Origin: UMGS1883 sp045636425
Lineage (GTDB): Bacteria > Bacillota > Clostridia > UMGS1883
DNA length: 64,000 bases
Assembly: GCA_045636425.1 (NCBI GenBank)
Contig: JAZTXM010000013.1
Coordinates: 95,461 to 159,460 of the forward strand
Direction: 5' to 3'
The notes beneath the pieces are model-generated. The model made no database searches, was not told the DNA's origin, and worked only from the letters and a program-made list of their open reading frames with translations. Shown piece by piece: positions 1-7,797 of the stretch. Each line of letters starts with the position of its first letter. Positions within the stretch are counted from its first letter, which is position 1. The position numbers were made by a program, and so were the translations under genes.

Positions 1-313
1 TAACACCCTTTTCAAGACACCATGAAACAACCTTGGGGTTAAAGCCGGGGCTTACGATAAACTTAGCACCTGCGTCAAGCGCTCTCTGTGCCTGCTCAAT
101 TGTGAGAACAGTACCTGCACCCACAACCATATCGGGATAAGCCTGAGTGATTGCACGGATTGCATCCTCAGCAGCATCTGTTCTGAATGTAACCTCAGCT
201 GCTGCAAGACCGCCGTCAATAAGAGCTTTTGCAAGCGGTACAGCCTTAGAAGCATCGTTAATTTTTATAACCGGAATAATACCGATGTTGTAAATCTGTT
301 TTAACATATCCAT
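1..313 (-). CDS. eda: 2-dehydro-3-deoxy-phosphogluconate aldolase, C-terminus cut by window edge
   Basis: Class I aldolase that splits 2-keto-3-deoxy-6-phosphogluconate (KDPG) into pyruvate and glyceraldehyde-3-phosphate in the cytoplasm, the last step of uronate catabolism. About 104 residues are visible. They begin MDMLKQIYNIGIIPVIKI and contain the family blocks AEVTFRT (with the active-site Glu), VVGAGTVL and FIVSPGFN, whose neighbourhood carries the active-site residues. The ATG at 313 has AAGGAAG upstream. It follows kdgK by 25 bp in the same direction, so the kinase and aldolase form one operon. The remaining ~110 residues, including the rest of the barrel, lie outside the window. Confidence 0.93.
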   Translation of the reverse strand, partial: MDMLKQIYNIGIIPVIKINDASKAVPLAKALIDGGLAAAEVTFRTDAAEDAIRAITQAYPDMVVGAGTVLTIEQAQRALDAGAKFIVSPGFNPKVVSWCLEKGV

Positions 314-338
314 TGTTTTTTATCTTCCTTTCCCCAAT

Positions 339-1370
339 TTATCTCTGCACACGACCGCTGCCGTCGCCGCCTACAAGATTGTCAACCTCACCGCGACTTA
401 CAAGATTCATATCGCCGGGAATTGTGTGCTTAAGAGCTGATGCAGCAACACCGAATTCAAGAGCATCCTTGAAGTTCTTTCCGTCAAGCATACCGCAAAT
501 TACACCGCCTGCAAAGCTGTCGCCACCGCCTACACGGTCAACAATGGGGCAAATTCTGTATTCTCTTGAATGATAGAATTCCTTTGTGTCTCTTGAGTAG
601 ATACAAGCAGACCAGCCGTTATCGGAAGCAGAGTGAGAAACACGCAGAGAAGAAATTACATATTCAAAGTTAAACTTTTCAACCATCTGCTCAAATATAC
701 TCTTGTAGCCTGCAAGTTCAAGCTCGCCGCTTGTTACATCTGTATCACCGGGCTTGAATCCGAGAACCTTTTCTGCGTCTTCTTCGTTACCGATACATAC
801 ATCAACGTACTGCATAAGATTTGTCATAATACGCTGAGCCTTTTCACTTGACCAAAGTTTCTTTCTGAAGTTAAGGTCACATGAAACTTTAACACCCTTT
901 GCCTTAGCAGCTTTAAGAGCAGCTTCTGTAAGTTCTGCAGCCTGGTCTGAAACGGCGGGAGTGATACCTGTAAAGTGGAACCAATCACAACCGTCAAAAA
1001 TCTTATCAAAGTCGAAATCTTCCGCCACAGCAGTTGAGATGGAAGAATGTGCTCTGTCGTACACAACGTTGGATGCACGCATGGAAGCACCTGTCTCAAG
1101 GAAGTAAATTCCGAGTCTTTCACCGCCGCGAGCAATATTATCTGTTTTAACATTCATTTTACGAAGAGCCGCTACTGCACATTCACCAATGGGGTTAGAG
1201 GGAACCTTTGTAACAAACTCTGCATCATGTCCGTAATTTGCGAGAGAAACCGCAACGTTTGCCTCTCCTCCGCCGTAGCAAACATCAAACTCGTCTGCCT
1301 GCAGGAATCTTTCATTGTTTGGAGTTGAGAGACGAAGCATGATTTCGCCCATAGTAACTACCTTTGCCAT
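339..1370 (-). CDS. kdgK: 2-keto-3-deoxygluconate kinase (PfkB family sugar kinase)
   Basis: Phosphorylates 2-keto-3-deoxygluconate to KDPG for the aldolase encoded just downstream. The 343-residue protein shows the ribokinase/PfkB fold: the N-terminal GEIMLRL strand, the glycine-rich GGGEANVAVSLANYG substrate-binding block, and the C-terminal GGGDSFAGG signature with the catalytic Asp near residue 284. The start at 1370 (MAKVVTMGE) is chosen because AAAGGAGAGG sits 5-6 bases upstream; a reading-frame extension of 8 codons covers that ribosome site and is unlikely. PfkB members vary in substrate, but pairing with eda and the uronate genes in this window makes KDG the likely substrate. Confidence 0.88.
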   Translation of the reverse strand: MAKVVTMGEIMLRLSTPNNERFLQADEFDVCYGGGEANVAVSLANYGHDAEFVTKVPSNPIGECAVAALRKMNVKTDNIARGGERLGIYFLETGASMRASNVVYDRAHSSISTAVAEDFDFDKIFDGCDWFHFTGITPAVSDQAAELTEAALKAAKAKGVKVSCDLNFRKKLWSSEKAQRIMTNLMQYVDVCIGNEEDAEKVLGFKPGDTDVTSGELELAGYKSIFEQMVEKFNFEYVISSLRVSHSASDNGWSACIYSRDTKEFYHSREYRICPIVDRVGGGDSFAGGVICGMLDGKNFKDALEFGVAASALKHTIPGDMNLVSRGEVDNLVGGDGSGRVQR

Positions 1371-1402
1371 TTTAACCTCTCCTTTGAAAATCATAATATA
1401 TT

Positions 1403-1454
1403 TGACAATATGTCATCTTAACTATATAATAACATTTAGATGTATTCCAGTCAA
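1403..1454 (-). promoter_or_regulatory. Promoter and palindromic operator of the kdgK-eda operon
   Basis: On the minus strand a -35 TTGACT (1449-1454) and a -10 TATTAT (1426-1431) are separated by 17 bp. Just downstream of the expected start site lies a perfect palindrome, TGACAATATGTCA (1403-1415), well placed as a repressor site. Similar GACAAT...TTGTC palindromes occur upstream of the GH127 gene at 38 kb, so one regulator might control both; that is inference. Confidence 0.6.
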
Positions 1455-1510
1455 CAATTATATTTTGTTAAATATCAAATATATTACGATTTTGAAAAAG
1501 GAGAATTTTT

Positions 1511-2401
1511 GTGAAAAAAGTAAATAAAGCTCCCCTTAAACAGGAAATTTTTAAAAACGAAAGCTCACTTATGACCATATTCCGTTCGAAAGTTCCGCTT
1601 TTAACGGATATATTTGAGGAACATCATCATACGGCTTTTGAAATTACCATGGTGCTCAGCGGCGAAGGTATATATGCTACAAAGTCTACGGAATTTACAT
1701 TTAAAAGCGGTGATATATTCTTTTTCAGTACTGATGAATTTCATTGGATAAAAAAACTCAATCACGATTCCGAATTTATAAATATTCATTTTGAGCCGAG
1801 ATTTATCTGGTCAGACAATTTCGGATTTTCAAACAAGGACCTAATAAGAATTTTCTTTAACAGAAAGAAAAAACCACTTAACAAGATTTCATTTAAAACT
1901 GACTCCGCAGAAACAATAAAAGACCTGATATTTAAAATGGAAAATGAAATATCCTTAAAAAAGAATGAGTATGACACAATGCTAAAAATACATTTGGTAA
2001 ATATTCTTGTGGAAATGTTCAGATTTTTTGAAGAGAATCTTACACAAACGGATATTTCCTATAGCAGTCAGTCCCTAAGATATATGGAGGATGCACTAAA
2101 CTACATTGACGAGCACTTAGAAAATGAATTAACGCTGGAAATGCTCTCGGATGTCGCACACATGAGCAAAACTTATTTTTGCAGTCAATTCCGAAAGCTT
2201 AACGGTATTTCCCCATGGGAATACATAACCATAAAGCGTGTGGAAAGAGCCATTACATATATTAAAACAACGGATATGTCAAAATCCGAGATAGCTTTCA
2301 AATGCGGTTATAATAACACTGCTAATTTCTACTATGCTTTTAGACGTGTTACAGGAAAAGCCCCCGGAGATTATAATAAATCAGCTGATGTTTTGCTTTA
2401 A
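1511..2401 (+). CDS. AraC family transcriptional regulator, divergent from kdgK-eda
   Basis: 296-residue regulator. The N-terminal ~120 residues form a cupin-like sensor domain (HHHTAFEITMVLSGEG, then SGDIFFFSTDEFH). The C-terminal ~100 residues hold the two AraC helix-turn-helix motifs, ending with the FKCGYNNTANFYYAFRRVTGK block. The start is GTG at 1511 with AAAAGGAG upstream. Divergent placement from kdgK-eda, sharing a 140-bp intergenic region, suggests it senses a uronate-derived sugar and controls that operon. Its last 21 bp overlap the end of convergent sigF, so the two transcripts run into each other. Confidence 0.85.
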   Translation: MKKVNKAPLKQEIFKNESSLMTIFRSKVPLLTDIFEEHHHTAFEITMVLSGEGIYATKSTEFTFKSGDIFFFSTDEFHWIKKLNHDSEFINIHFEPRFIWSDNFGFSNKDLIRIFFNRKKKPLNKISFKTDSAETIKDLIFKMENEISLKKNEYDTMLKIHLVNILVEMFRFFEENLTQTDISYSSQSLRYMEDALNYIDEHLENELTLEMLSDVAHMSKTYFCSQFRKLNGISPWEYITIKRVERAITYIKTTDMSKSEIAFKCGYNNTANFYYAFRRVTGKAPGDYNKSADVLL

Positions 2402-3103
2402 AACGCCAAGCAGCTTTTTTTCAATCCTCGATATCTGAACCTGGCTTACACCCATTATTCTTGCGACCTCGCTTTGTGTTTTTTCTTTATAGTACCGGAG
2501 GAGAAGAATCTGTTTTTCCTTGACAGGTAATTTCTCTATTGCCTGCTTTAATGCAATTGATGTTAAAACCCCCTCCTCATTATGCTGCCTTTGGGAATGA
2601 AGCTTGTCTATTAAAAGCATGGGGCTGCTTTCGCTATCGTTAACCGTCTTGTAAAGGGACTCTGTAGGTTGCGTTGCTTCAAGCGAAAGCATAACCTCGT
2701 CGGTGGTTTTACAGATTGCCTCTGCAATTTCCTTTATGGTAGCCTCTCTTCCCTTTTCATTGCTTATTTTTTCTGCTGCAGCCTTTGCCATTGCCGCCGT
2801 TTCCTTCAAAGATCGGCTCACTTTAATTATACCGTCATCCCTTAGAAATCTGCGTATTTCTCCTAAAATCATTGGAATTGCGTACGTGGAAAATTCTACG
2901 TTGAAGCTTGTATCAAATTTATTTATTGCTTTAATAAGTCCGATTGCTCCGATTTGAAATAAATCATCGGATTCTATTCCCCTGCCCGAAAATTTTCTTA
3001 CAACACACCATACCAAGCCTTTATTTTGAACTACAAGTCTTTCTAATGACTCTTTATCTCCGGATTGTGCCAATGAAATTAAACGGTAACATTCTTCTTT
3101 CAT
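2381..3103 (-). CDS. sigF: RNA polymerase sporulation sigma factor SigF
   Basis: Forespore-specific sigma-70 factor that directs the first compartmental gene expression after asymmetric division. The 240 residues carry region 2 (DLFQIGAIGLIKAINKFD, then the -10 recognition helix FSTYAIPMILGEIRRFLRDD) and region 4 with the -35 helix-turn-helix TQSEVARIMGVSQVQISRIE near the end. There is no region 1.1, as usual for SigF/SigG. It is the third gene of spoIIAA-spoIIAB-sigF, which distinguishes it from SigG. The ribosome site is AGGATG. The 3' end overlaps the convergent AraC gene by 21 bp. Confidence 0.95.
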   Translation of the reverse strand: MKEECYRLISLAQSGDKESLERLVVQNKGLVWCVVRKFSGRGIESDDLFQIGAIGLIKAINKFDTSFNVEFSTYAIPMILGEIRRFLRDDGIIKVSRSLKETAAMAKAAAEKISNEKGREATIKEIAEAICKTTDEVMLSLEATQPTESLYKTVNDSESSPMLLIDKLHSQRQHNEEGVLTSIALKQAIEKLPVKEKQILLLRYYKEKTQSEVARIMGVSQVQISRIEKKLLGVLKQNIS

Positions 3104-3116
3104 TATTGCACATCCT

Positions 3117-3530
3117 TTATAGCTTTTTTGTCATAATAACTGTTGTTCCCGTATTTTGTTCACTGATAACGAGCAGAGAATCCATAAAGCTTTCCATGAC
3201 GGTAAAGCCCATGCCGCTTCTGTCCTTTTCAGGCTTGGATGTAAACATCGGCATCCTTGCCTGCTCTATATCTTCTATTCCCACACCAAAATCCTGTACT
3301 TTTATATGTAGAACACGATTCTTAATCTCAAACTCCAGTATTATCTTTCCCTCTGCCTCGCCATAACCGTGGATAATTGAATTTGTAACGGCTTCGGATA
3401 CCGCTGTTTTAATATCGGCAAGCTGTTCCATAGTCGGATCAAGCGGCATTATAAAGCCTGCTGCTATTATTCTTGCCAAGCCTTCATTAATCCCTTTTGC
3501 ACAAAATTCAGCTTTTAGGTAATTGTTCAT
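3117..3530 (-). CDS. spoIIAB: Anti-sigma F factor SpoIIAB
   Basis: 137-residue serine kinase/anti-sigma factor of the GHKL ATPase fold. It binds SigF and holds it inactive, and it phosphorylates SpoIIAA. The N box is visible as AVSEAVTNSIIHGYGEA, the G1 region as VQDFGVGI, and the G2 region as SGMGFTVMESFMD. It overlaps the end of spoIIAA by four bases (translational coupling) and lies 13 bp before sigF, the standard operon order. Length is normal for the family. Confidence 0.95.
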   Translation of the reverse strand: MNNYLKAEFCAKGINEGLARIIAAGFIMPLDPTMEQLADIKTAVSEAVTNSIIHGYGEAEGKIILEFEIKNRVLHIKVQDFGVGIEDIEQARMPMFTSKPEKDRSGMGFTVMESFMDSLLVISEQNTGTTVIMTKKL

Positions 3531-3898
3531 TTGTCCTCGCCCCTTTCAGGATCAATATTTTTATCAAATGAGTTTTCGGCTGCTTCCCGGTTTTTATAAT
3601 GAGGGATAATTTTTGTTATGCCACTCAGGTCAATTATTTTTTTTACCGTTGGGGATGCATTACATAAAGCCACGCCTCCACCAAGCATTTTCACTAATTT
3701 GTAGCGACCTATTATGAGTCCGATCCCCGATGAATCCATTAACGTTACATCTCTTAGGTCAAAAATAAGATTCTTAATTGACGCAACTTCAATCTCTATA
3801 TCGATTTTCTCCTTTAACACTGCGACCGCGTACTGGTCAATTTCGCCACTTAAGCAAACAATTAAGGCGTTATTTCCGTGCTTAAAATCTTTGCCCAT
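3527..3898 (-). CDS. spoIIAA: Anti-sigma F factor antagonist SpoIIAA
   Basis: STAS-domain anti-anti-sigma factor. When dephosphorylated by SpoIIE it binds SpoIIAB and frees SigF. The 123 residues include the phosphorylation-site motif MDSSGIGLIIGR (Ser 56/57) and the STAS strands LIFDLRDVTL and GGVALCNASP. The ATG at 3898 follows a strong AGGAGG. A C-terminal tail of about 15 charged residues (ENSFDKNIDPERGEDK) extends past the STAS core. The leader of the operon lies between this gene and the dacF terminator. Confidence 0.94.
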   Translation of the reverse strand: MGKDFKHGNNALIVCLSGEIDQYAVAVLKEKIDIEIEVASIKNLIFDLRDVTLMDSSGIGLIIGRYKLVKMLGGGVALCNASPTVKKIIDLSGITKIIPHYKNREAAENSFDKNIDPERGEDK

Positions 3899-4004
3899 AT
3901 TGATTCCTCCTGATTTGTATTTAGCCTCCCGTCGGCTGAATATATTTTATCATATTGTTTTGCTTAAACAAACCGAAACCTTTGTCGATTAACAGGTTTC
4001 TTTG

Positions 4005-4050
4005 TTAAAAAAAGCGGAAAGAAATCCCGCGAAGGGATTTCTTTCCGCTT
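4005..4050 (-). terminator. Intrinsic terminator after dacF
   Basis: A 17-bp perfect stem (arms 4012-4028 and 4034-4050, 5-base loop) is followed on the minus strand by a run of seven T. It separates dacF from the spoIIA operon, although in Bacillus the two are co-transcribed. Confidence 0.85.
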
Positions 4051-4058
4051 TAAGTTCG

Positions 4059-5180
4059 TCAGAATAAAAAAATTGAAGTTATTTTTTTCAAAAGAAGAAG
4101 TAAAAGTTTTTTAATTTTATGTATAAAGGTTATTTTCTTTACATCAGAAGCTGTAATGAGAGGAATTTCCGAAATCTTACTATCGTTACAATATACGATA
4201 ATTTTTCCGGCTGCCGTTCCTTTTTCAGAAGGAATTTTAAGCACATCAGTCTGTATTTCGGTTGTAATTTTATCATTATCTTTGATTGCTATCTTATAAT
4301 TTTCACTGTAAAGAAGTTTTACTTTACGGTTGTTTTCTCTATCATAAAGTAACTCATATGCAACGTCGTTTTTTTGGGCTATATTCTTGCAGTTATAGTT
4401 TTCAAATCCGTAATTCAGGAGATATGTATGGTCGTTCCAATCATCAGGTGCGTTTAGTGTAACGCAAATCAGTTCTTCTCCATTTCTTTCTGCATACGAA
4501 ACAAGGCACCTGCCGCATCTTTTTGTGTACCCTGTTTTTACCCCGATGCATCCGTCGAATCGCCATAATAGCTTATTATGATTTTTCAAGGCACGGTCCC
4601 AATTTTCATTTGGATTTGGAATTGTATATGTTTTTGTTGAAACAATTTTGGCAAAAAGCTTGTTTTTCATTGCCTCACGAGTTATCAGTGCCAAATCATA
4701 GGCGGTTGTATAATGATTTTCATCATCAAGGCCGTGTGGATTTTTGAAAGATGTGTTAGTTGCACCGATTTCTTTTGCCCTTTGAGTCATCATGAGCGCA
4801 AAAGCTTCGCTGTTTCCTGCTAAGAATTCTGATATTGCCACAGCCGCATCATTTCCGCTCTTCAGCATCAAACCATATGTAAGGTCATGAAGTTTTAGTT
4901 TTTCTCCCGGTTTCAGCCATAACGACGAACCTTCTGTTCCCGATGCAAAGGGGCTTACCTTTACGTATTTGTCCATTTTTCCGCTTTCACAGGCAAGAAG
5001 CCCCGTCATTATTTTCGTTGTACTCGCCATTGGAAGCTGCTGTTTTGAATTTTTTTCAAATAAAATTCTTCCGCTGTGGGCATCTAAAAGCACCGCACTT
5101 TGGGCACTTATTTCATTTGCATTTACCGAAAGTGAAAAAAGAAATATAAAAAAAATTGTTATCACAAACAATTTACGCAT
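4059..5180 (-). CDS. dacF: D-alanyl-D-alanine carboxypeptidase (DacF-like penicillin-binding protein)
   Basis: Secreted low-molecular-weight penicillin-binding protein (peptidase S11) that trims the terminal D-Ala of peptidoglycan pentapeptides. The 373 residues start with a signal peptide (hydrophobic residues 5-20, cleavage near NANE). The three active-site motifs are STTK (Ser53/Lys56), SGN (108-110) and KTG (215-217). The C-terminal region ends in a leucine-rich amphipathic segment (KKLLLLLLKK) typical of membrane anchoring. Its position upstream of spoIIAA matches dacF of Bacillus, where it is forespore-expressed. The ribosome site GAGGGGG lies in the arm of a terminator-like hairpin (5188-5223). 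Confidence 0.9.
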   Translation of the reverse strand: MRKLFVITIFFIFLFSLSVNANEISAQSAVLLDAHSGRILFEKNSKQQLPMASTTKIMTGLLACESGKMDKYVKVSPFASGTEGSSLWLKPGEKLKLHDLTYGLMLKSGNDAAVAISEFLAGNSEAFALMMTQRAKEIGATNTSFKNPHGLDDENHYTTAYDLALITREAMKNKLFAKIVSTKTYTIPNPNENWDRALKNHNKLLWRFDGCIGVKTGYTKRCGRCLVSYAERNGEELICVTLNAPDDWNDHTYLLNYGFENYNCKNIAQKNDVAYELLYDRENNRKVKLLYSENYKIAIKDNDKITTEIQTDVLKIPSEKGTAAGKIIVYCNDSKISEIPLITASDVKKITFIHKIKKLLLLLLKKITSIFLF

Positions 5181-5187
5181 AGAAAAA

Positions 5188-5223
5188 CCCCCTCATTTCG
5201 AATATATTACCGAAACGAGGGGG
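5188..5223 (-). terminator. Terminator of the P-loop gene that overlaps the dacF ribosome site
   Basis: On the minus strand CCCCCTCGTTTCG pairs with CGAAATGAGGGGG (13 bp, one G-U) and is followed by TTTTTC. The 3' arm is also the Shine-Dalgarno sequence of dacF, whose ATG lies 7 bases on. Read-through transcripts would have the dacF ribosome site masked. Confidence 0.7.
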
Positions 5224-5232
5224 GTATACATT

Positions 5233-5643
5233 TTATTTTACGTATTTTTTGATTTCATCCGATGCATCTTGGGGATTCATGCTGAGGATAATCTGAATTT
5301 CTGCGTTGCTGTTTTCCGCAACTGCACTAATCTTGGAAAGGAAAGCTTCAAGAGCCTGAACATCGTCATTAACAATTTTTGTAATACTATCAATGAAAAT
5401 GTGTGCTATATCGTAATTCTGGGAAAGTATGCCGCAAACAAAACCGTAAAAATCATCATAGTTGGAAATTCCATACTCCTCGGTGTTTACAAGCCTTACC
5501 TTATGCGATAAGTCAAGCACATGTCTGTTTCCTTTGTTGATAAAAACAACGCTTCCCGAAGCTGCTTTTTCCGCAGTATGTACCGCTTCAATGAGTCTTG
5601 CTGTTTTGCCTGTACCTTTTTCGCCAATAATAACATTAATCAT
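5233..5643 (-). CDS. Small P-loop ATP-binding protein of unknown function
   Basis: 136-residue protein with a clear Walker A motif at residues 7-14 (GEKGTGKT) and a Walker B-like strand AHIFIDSI near residue 80. No DNA-binding or membrane segment is seen. Short proteins of this type occur in clostridia, often loosely annotated as PilT-like ATPases; I do not recognise a defined function. The ATG at 5643 has GGAGGG upstream. It sits between ligA and dacF on the same strand, with its own terminator, so no strong operon link is evident. Confidence 0.75.
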   Translation of the reverse strand: MINVIIGEKGTGKTARLIEAVHTAEKAASGSVVFINKGNRHVLDLSHKVRLVNTEEYGISNYDDFYGFVCGILSQNYDIAHIFIDSITKIVNDDVQALEAFLSKISAVAENSNAEIQIILSMNPQDASDEIKKYVK

Positions 5644-5777
5644 ACTAAGCCCTCCTAAAATTTATTTGGTGTCTCTATGGTTATATTATACTATATGTAT
5701 GAACCAAAGGCAAGATGTTTTTGACAAATTTCAATAATTTTTCAAATTTTGACATTTACTTTGGTTCTGAATTATTC

Positions 5778-7742
5778 TTATAGCATATTAAACAAATCAT
5801 CTTCACTGATTACATTAACCCCTAAGGCATTTGCCTTGTCAAGCTTACTTCCTGCTTCCTCGCCTGCTAAAACGTAATCGGTTTTTTTGCTTACGCTTGA
5901 GGATACTTTTCCGCCGTTGTCGGTGATGATTTTTGATGCCTCGTTCCGTGTCAACGTAGGAAGTGTTCCTGTTAAAACGAATGTTTTTCCTGAAAAAATC
6001 CCCTCTGTTATAAATTCCTTACATTCAAAATTAAGACCTGCACTGCGTAAGTTATTAACGAGCTCAATATTCTGCTCTTGACCAAAGAAATTCACTATGC
6101 TTTGTGCAATAATCTTTCCTATTTCATCAACTGCCGAAAGCTCCTCCTCGGTTGCGTTTATAAGAGCATCTAATGTACGGAATTTCATTGCAAGAATTTT
6201 TGCGTTTCTGCTTCCTACATGACGGATGCCAAGAGCAAAAATCAGCTTTGAGAGGTCGTTTTCTTTCGATTTTGATATAGCCAGAATCAAATTGGAGGCA
6301 CTCTTCTCGCCCATCTTATCAAGCTCTGCTATGCTTTCCGCTTTCAAAGTGTAAATATCGTACACGGAGGAAATAAGCCCGTTTTCAAGAAGCTTTTCCA
6401 CCATTGCAGGTCCCATTCCTTCGATATCCATTGCATCGCGGGAGGCAAAGTGTATTATATTCCTTGCAAGCTGGGCATCGCAATCACTGCCTGTACATCT
6501 GTACGCCGCTTCTCCATCTTCACGATAAACACTGGCACCGCACACGGGGCAACGGTCGGGCATTTCAAATATTTTTTCATCCCCTGTTCGTTTCTCTTTT
6601 ACCACACTCAAAACTTCGGGAATAATATCTCCCGCCTTTTGAACTAAAACGCTATCCCCTATTCTGATATCCTTTTCCCTGATATTATCTATATTATGCA
6701 ACGTGGCTCGTGAAACTGTAGTTCCTGCCAATCGCACACTTTCGAGAACGGCATTGGGCGTGAGCACCCCTGTTCTTCCGACTTGAATTACAATATCAGT
6801 AAGCTTTGTCTCTTTAATTTCGGGGGGATATTTGTAAGCAACAGCCCATTTAGGGCATTTTGCTGTTGAGCCTAAAATCTCCCTTTGACGTAATGAATTT
6901 ACCTTAATAACTGCACCATCAATATCAAAATCAAGGGTACCACGCTTTTCCCCTATTCGTTCCACCTCCGAAAAGGCTTCCTCTATGCTTGGGTAAACAA
7001 GTGTATCGGGAATTGTTTTAAAGCCTAATTTTGATAAATATTGCAAGCCTTCCTTATGGGTTTCAATTTCTTTCCCTTCAATTTGCTGAATATTGAAAAC
7101 AAAGATGTCTAATTTTCGCTGTGCTACCACAGAGCTGTCAAGCTGGCGGAGTGAGCCTGCCGCGGCATTTCTTGGGTTTTTAAAGGTTTTTTGCCCTGTT
7201 TCTTCCTGTTTTTTATTAAGTGCCTCAAAGCTTTTATGCGGCATATATACTTCACCGCGAACTTCAAGAAAAGGAATTTCTTCATTTAGTTTTAGGGGAA
7301 TATTTCTGATTGTTTTCAGATTTTCCGTTACATTCTCCCCTACGTTTCCATCACCACGGGTAGAGCCTCGGAAGAAAATGCCGTTTCTGTATTCAAGAGA
7401 TACACTTAATCCGTCTATTTTTAATTCTGTAATATATTCAACCTTTTCCCCAAGGGCATTTTCTGTCTTTACACCAAAATCAATAACACTTTCGCGGTCA
7501 AACACGTCGTTCAGGCTTTGCATCTGAACCGCATGAGTTACTTCCTCGAATCCGTCCAATATCTTTCCGCCTATTCTCTGTGTGGGAGAATCGGGTGTAA
7601 TAAGCTCGGGATTTTCAGCCTCCATGGCTTTCAGCTGAGACATGAGCTTATCATATTCAAAATCGCTGATTTCAGGCTCGTCCTTGGTATAATATAAATT
7701 ACTGTGATAATTTATCAGTTCTCTTAGTTCCTCAATAGTCAT
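5778..7742 (-). CDS. ligA: NAD-dependent DNA ligase LigA
   Basis: Essential ligase that seals nicks in duplex DNA using NAD. The 654 residues contain the N-terminal Ia domain, the adenylation motif ELKIDG with the nucleophile Lys108, an OB fold (VLVQKAGDIIPEVLSV), a four-Cys zinc finger (CPVCG...CTGSDC), helix-hairpin-helix repeats, and a C-terminal BRCT domain beginning GKTFVLTGTLPT. The start at 7742 (MTIEELREL) matches the family and follows GAGGTG. An open extension of 53 codons upstream runs through a terminator and is not coding. Confidence 0.97.
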   Translation of the reverse strand: MTIEELRELINYHSNLYYTKDEPEISDFEYDKLMSQLKAMEAENPELITPDSPTQRIGGKILDGFEEVTHAVQMQSLNDVFDRESVIDFGVKTENALGEKVEYITELKIDGLSVSLEYRNGIFFRGSTRGDGNVGENVTENLKTIRNIPLKLNEEIPFLEVRGEVYMPHKSFEALNKKQEETGQKTFKNPRNAAAGSLRQLDSSVVAQRKLDIFVFNIQQIEGKEIETHKEGLQYLSKLGFKTIPDTLVYPSIEEAFSEVERIGEKRGTLDFDIDGAVIKVNSLRQREILGSTAKCPKWAVAYKYPPEIKETKLTDIVIQVGRTGVLTPNAVLESVRLAGTTVSRATLHNIDNIREKDIRIGDSVLVQKAGDIIPEVLSVVKEKRTGDEKIFEMPDRCPVCGASVYREDGEAAYRCTGSDCDAQLARNIIHFASRDAMDIEGMGPAMVEKLLENGLISSVYDIYTLKAESIAELDKMGEKSASNLILAISKSKENDLSKLIFALGIRHVGSRNAKILAMKFRTLDALINATEEELSAVDEIGKIIAQSIVNFFGQEQNIELVNNLRSAGLNFECKEFITEGIFSGKTFVLTGTLPTLTRNEASKIITDNGGKVSSSVSKKTDYVLAGEEAGSKLDKANALGVNVISEDDLFNML

Positions 7743-7756
7743 AATGCACCTCAAAT

Positions 7757-7782
7757 AAAAGGGGATTGCCAAAACAATCCCC
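7757..7782 (-). terminator. Intrinsic terminator of the GW-repeat gene
   Basis: GGGGATTG (7775-7782 read on the minus strand) and CAATCCCC (7761-7768) form an 8-bp stem with a 6-base loop, followed on the minus strand by TTTTATTT. It lies 15 bp after the stop of the secreted repeat protein and before ligA. Confidence 0.75.
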
Positions 7783-7797
7783 AGGTAGTTCTTTAAA

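Noticed and set aside
339..1300. Opposite-strand frames within kdgK and other well-supported genes
   Set aside because: Antisense shadows without ribosome sites or recognisable motifs.
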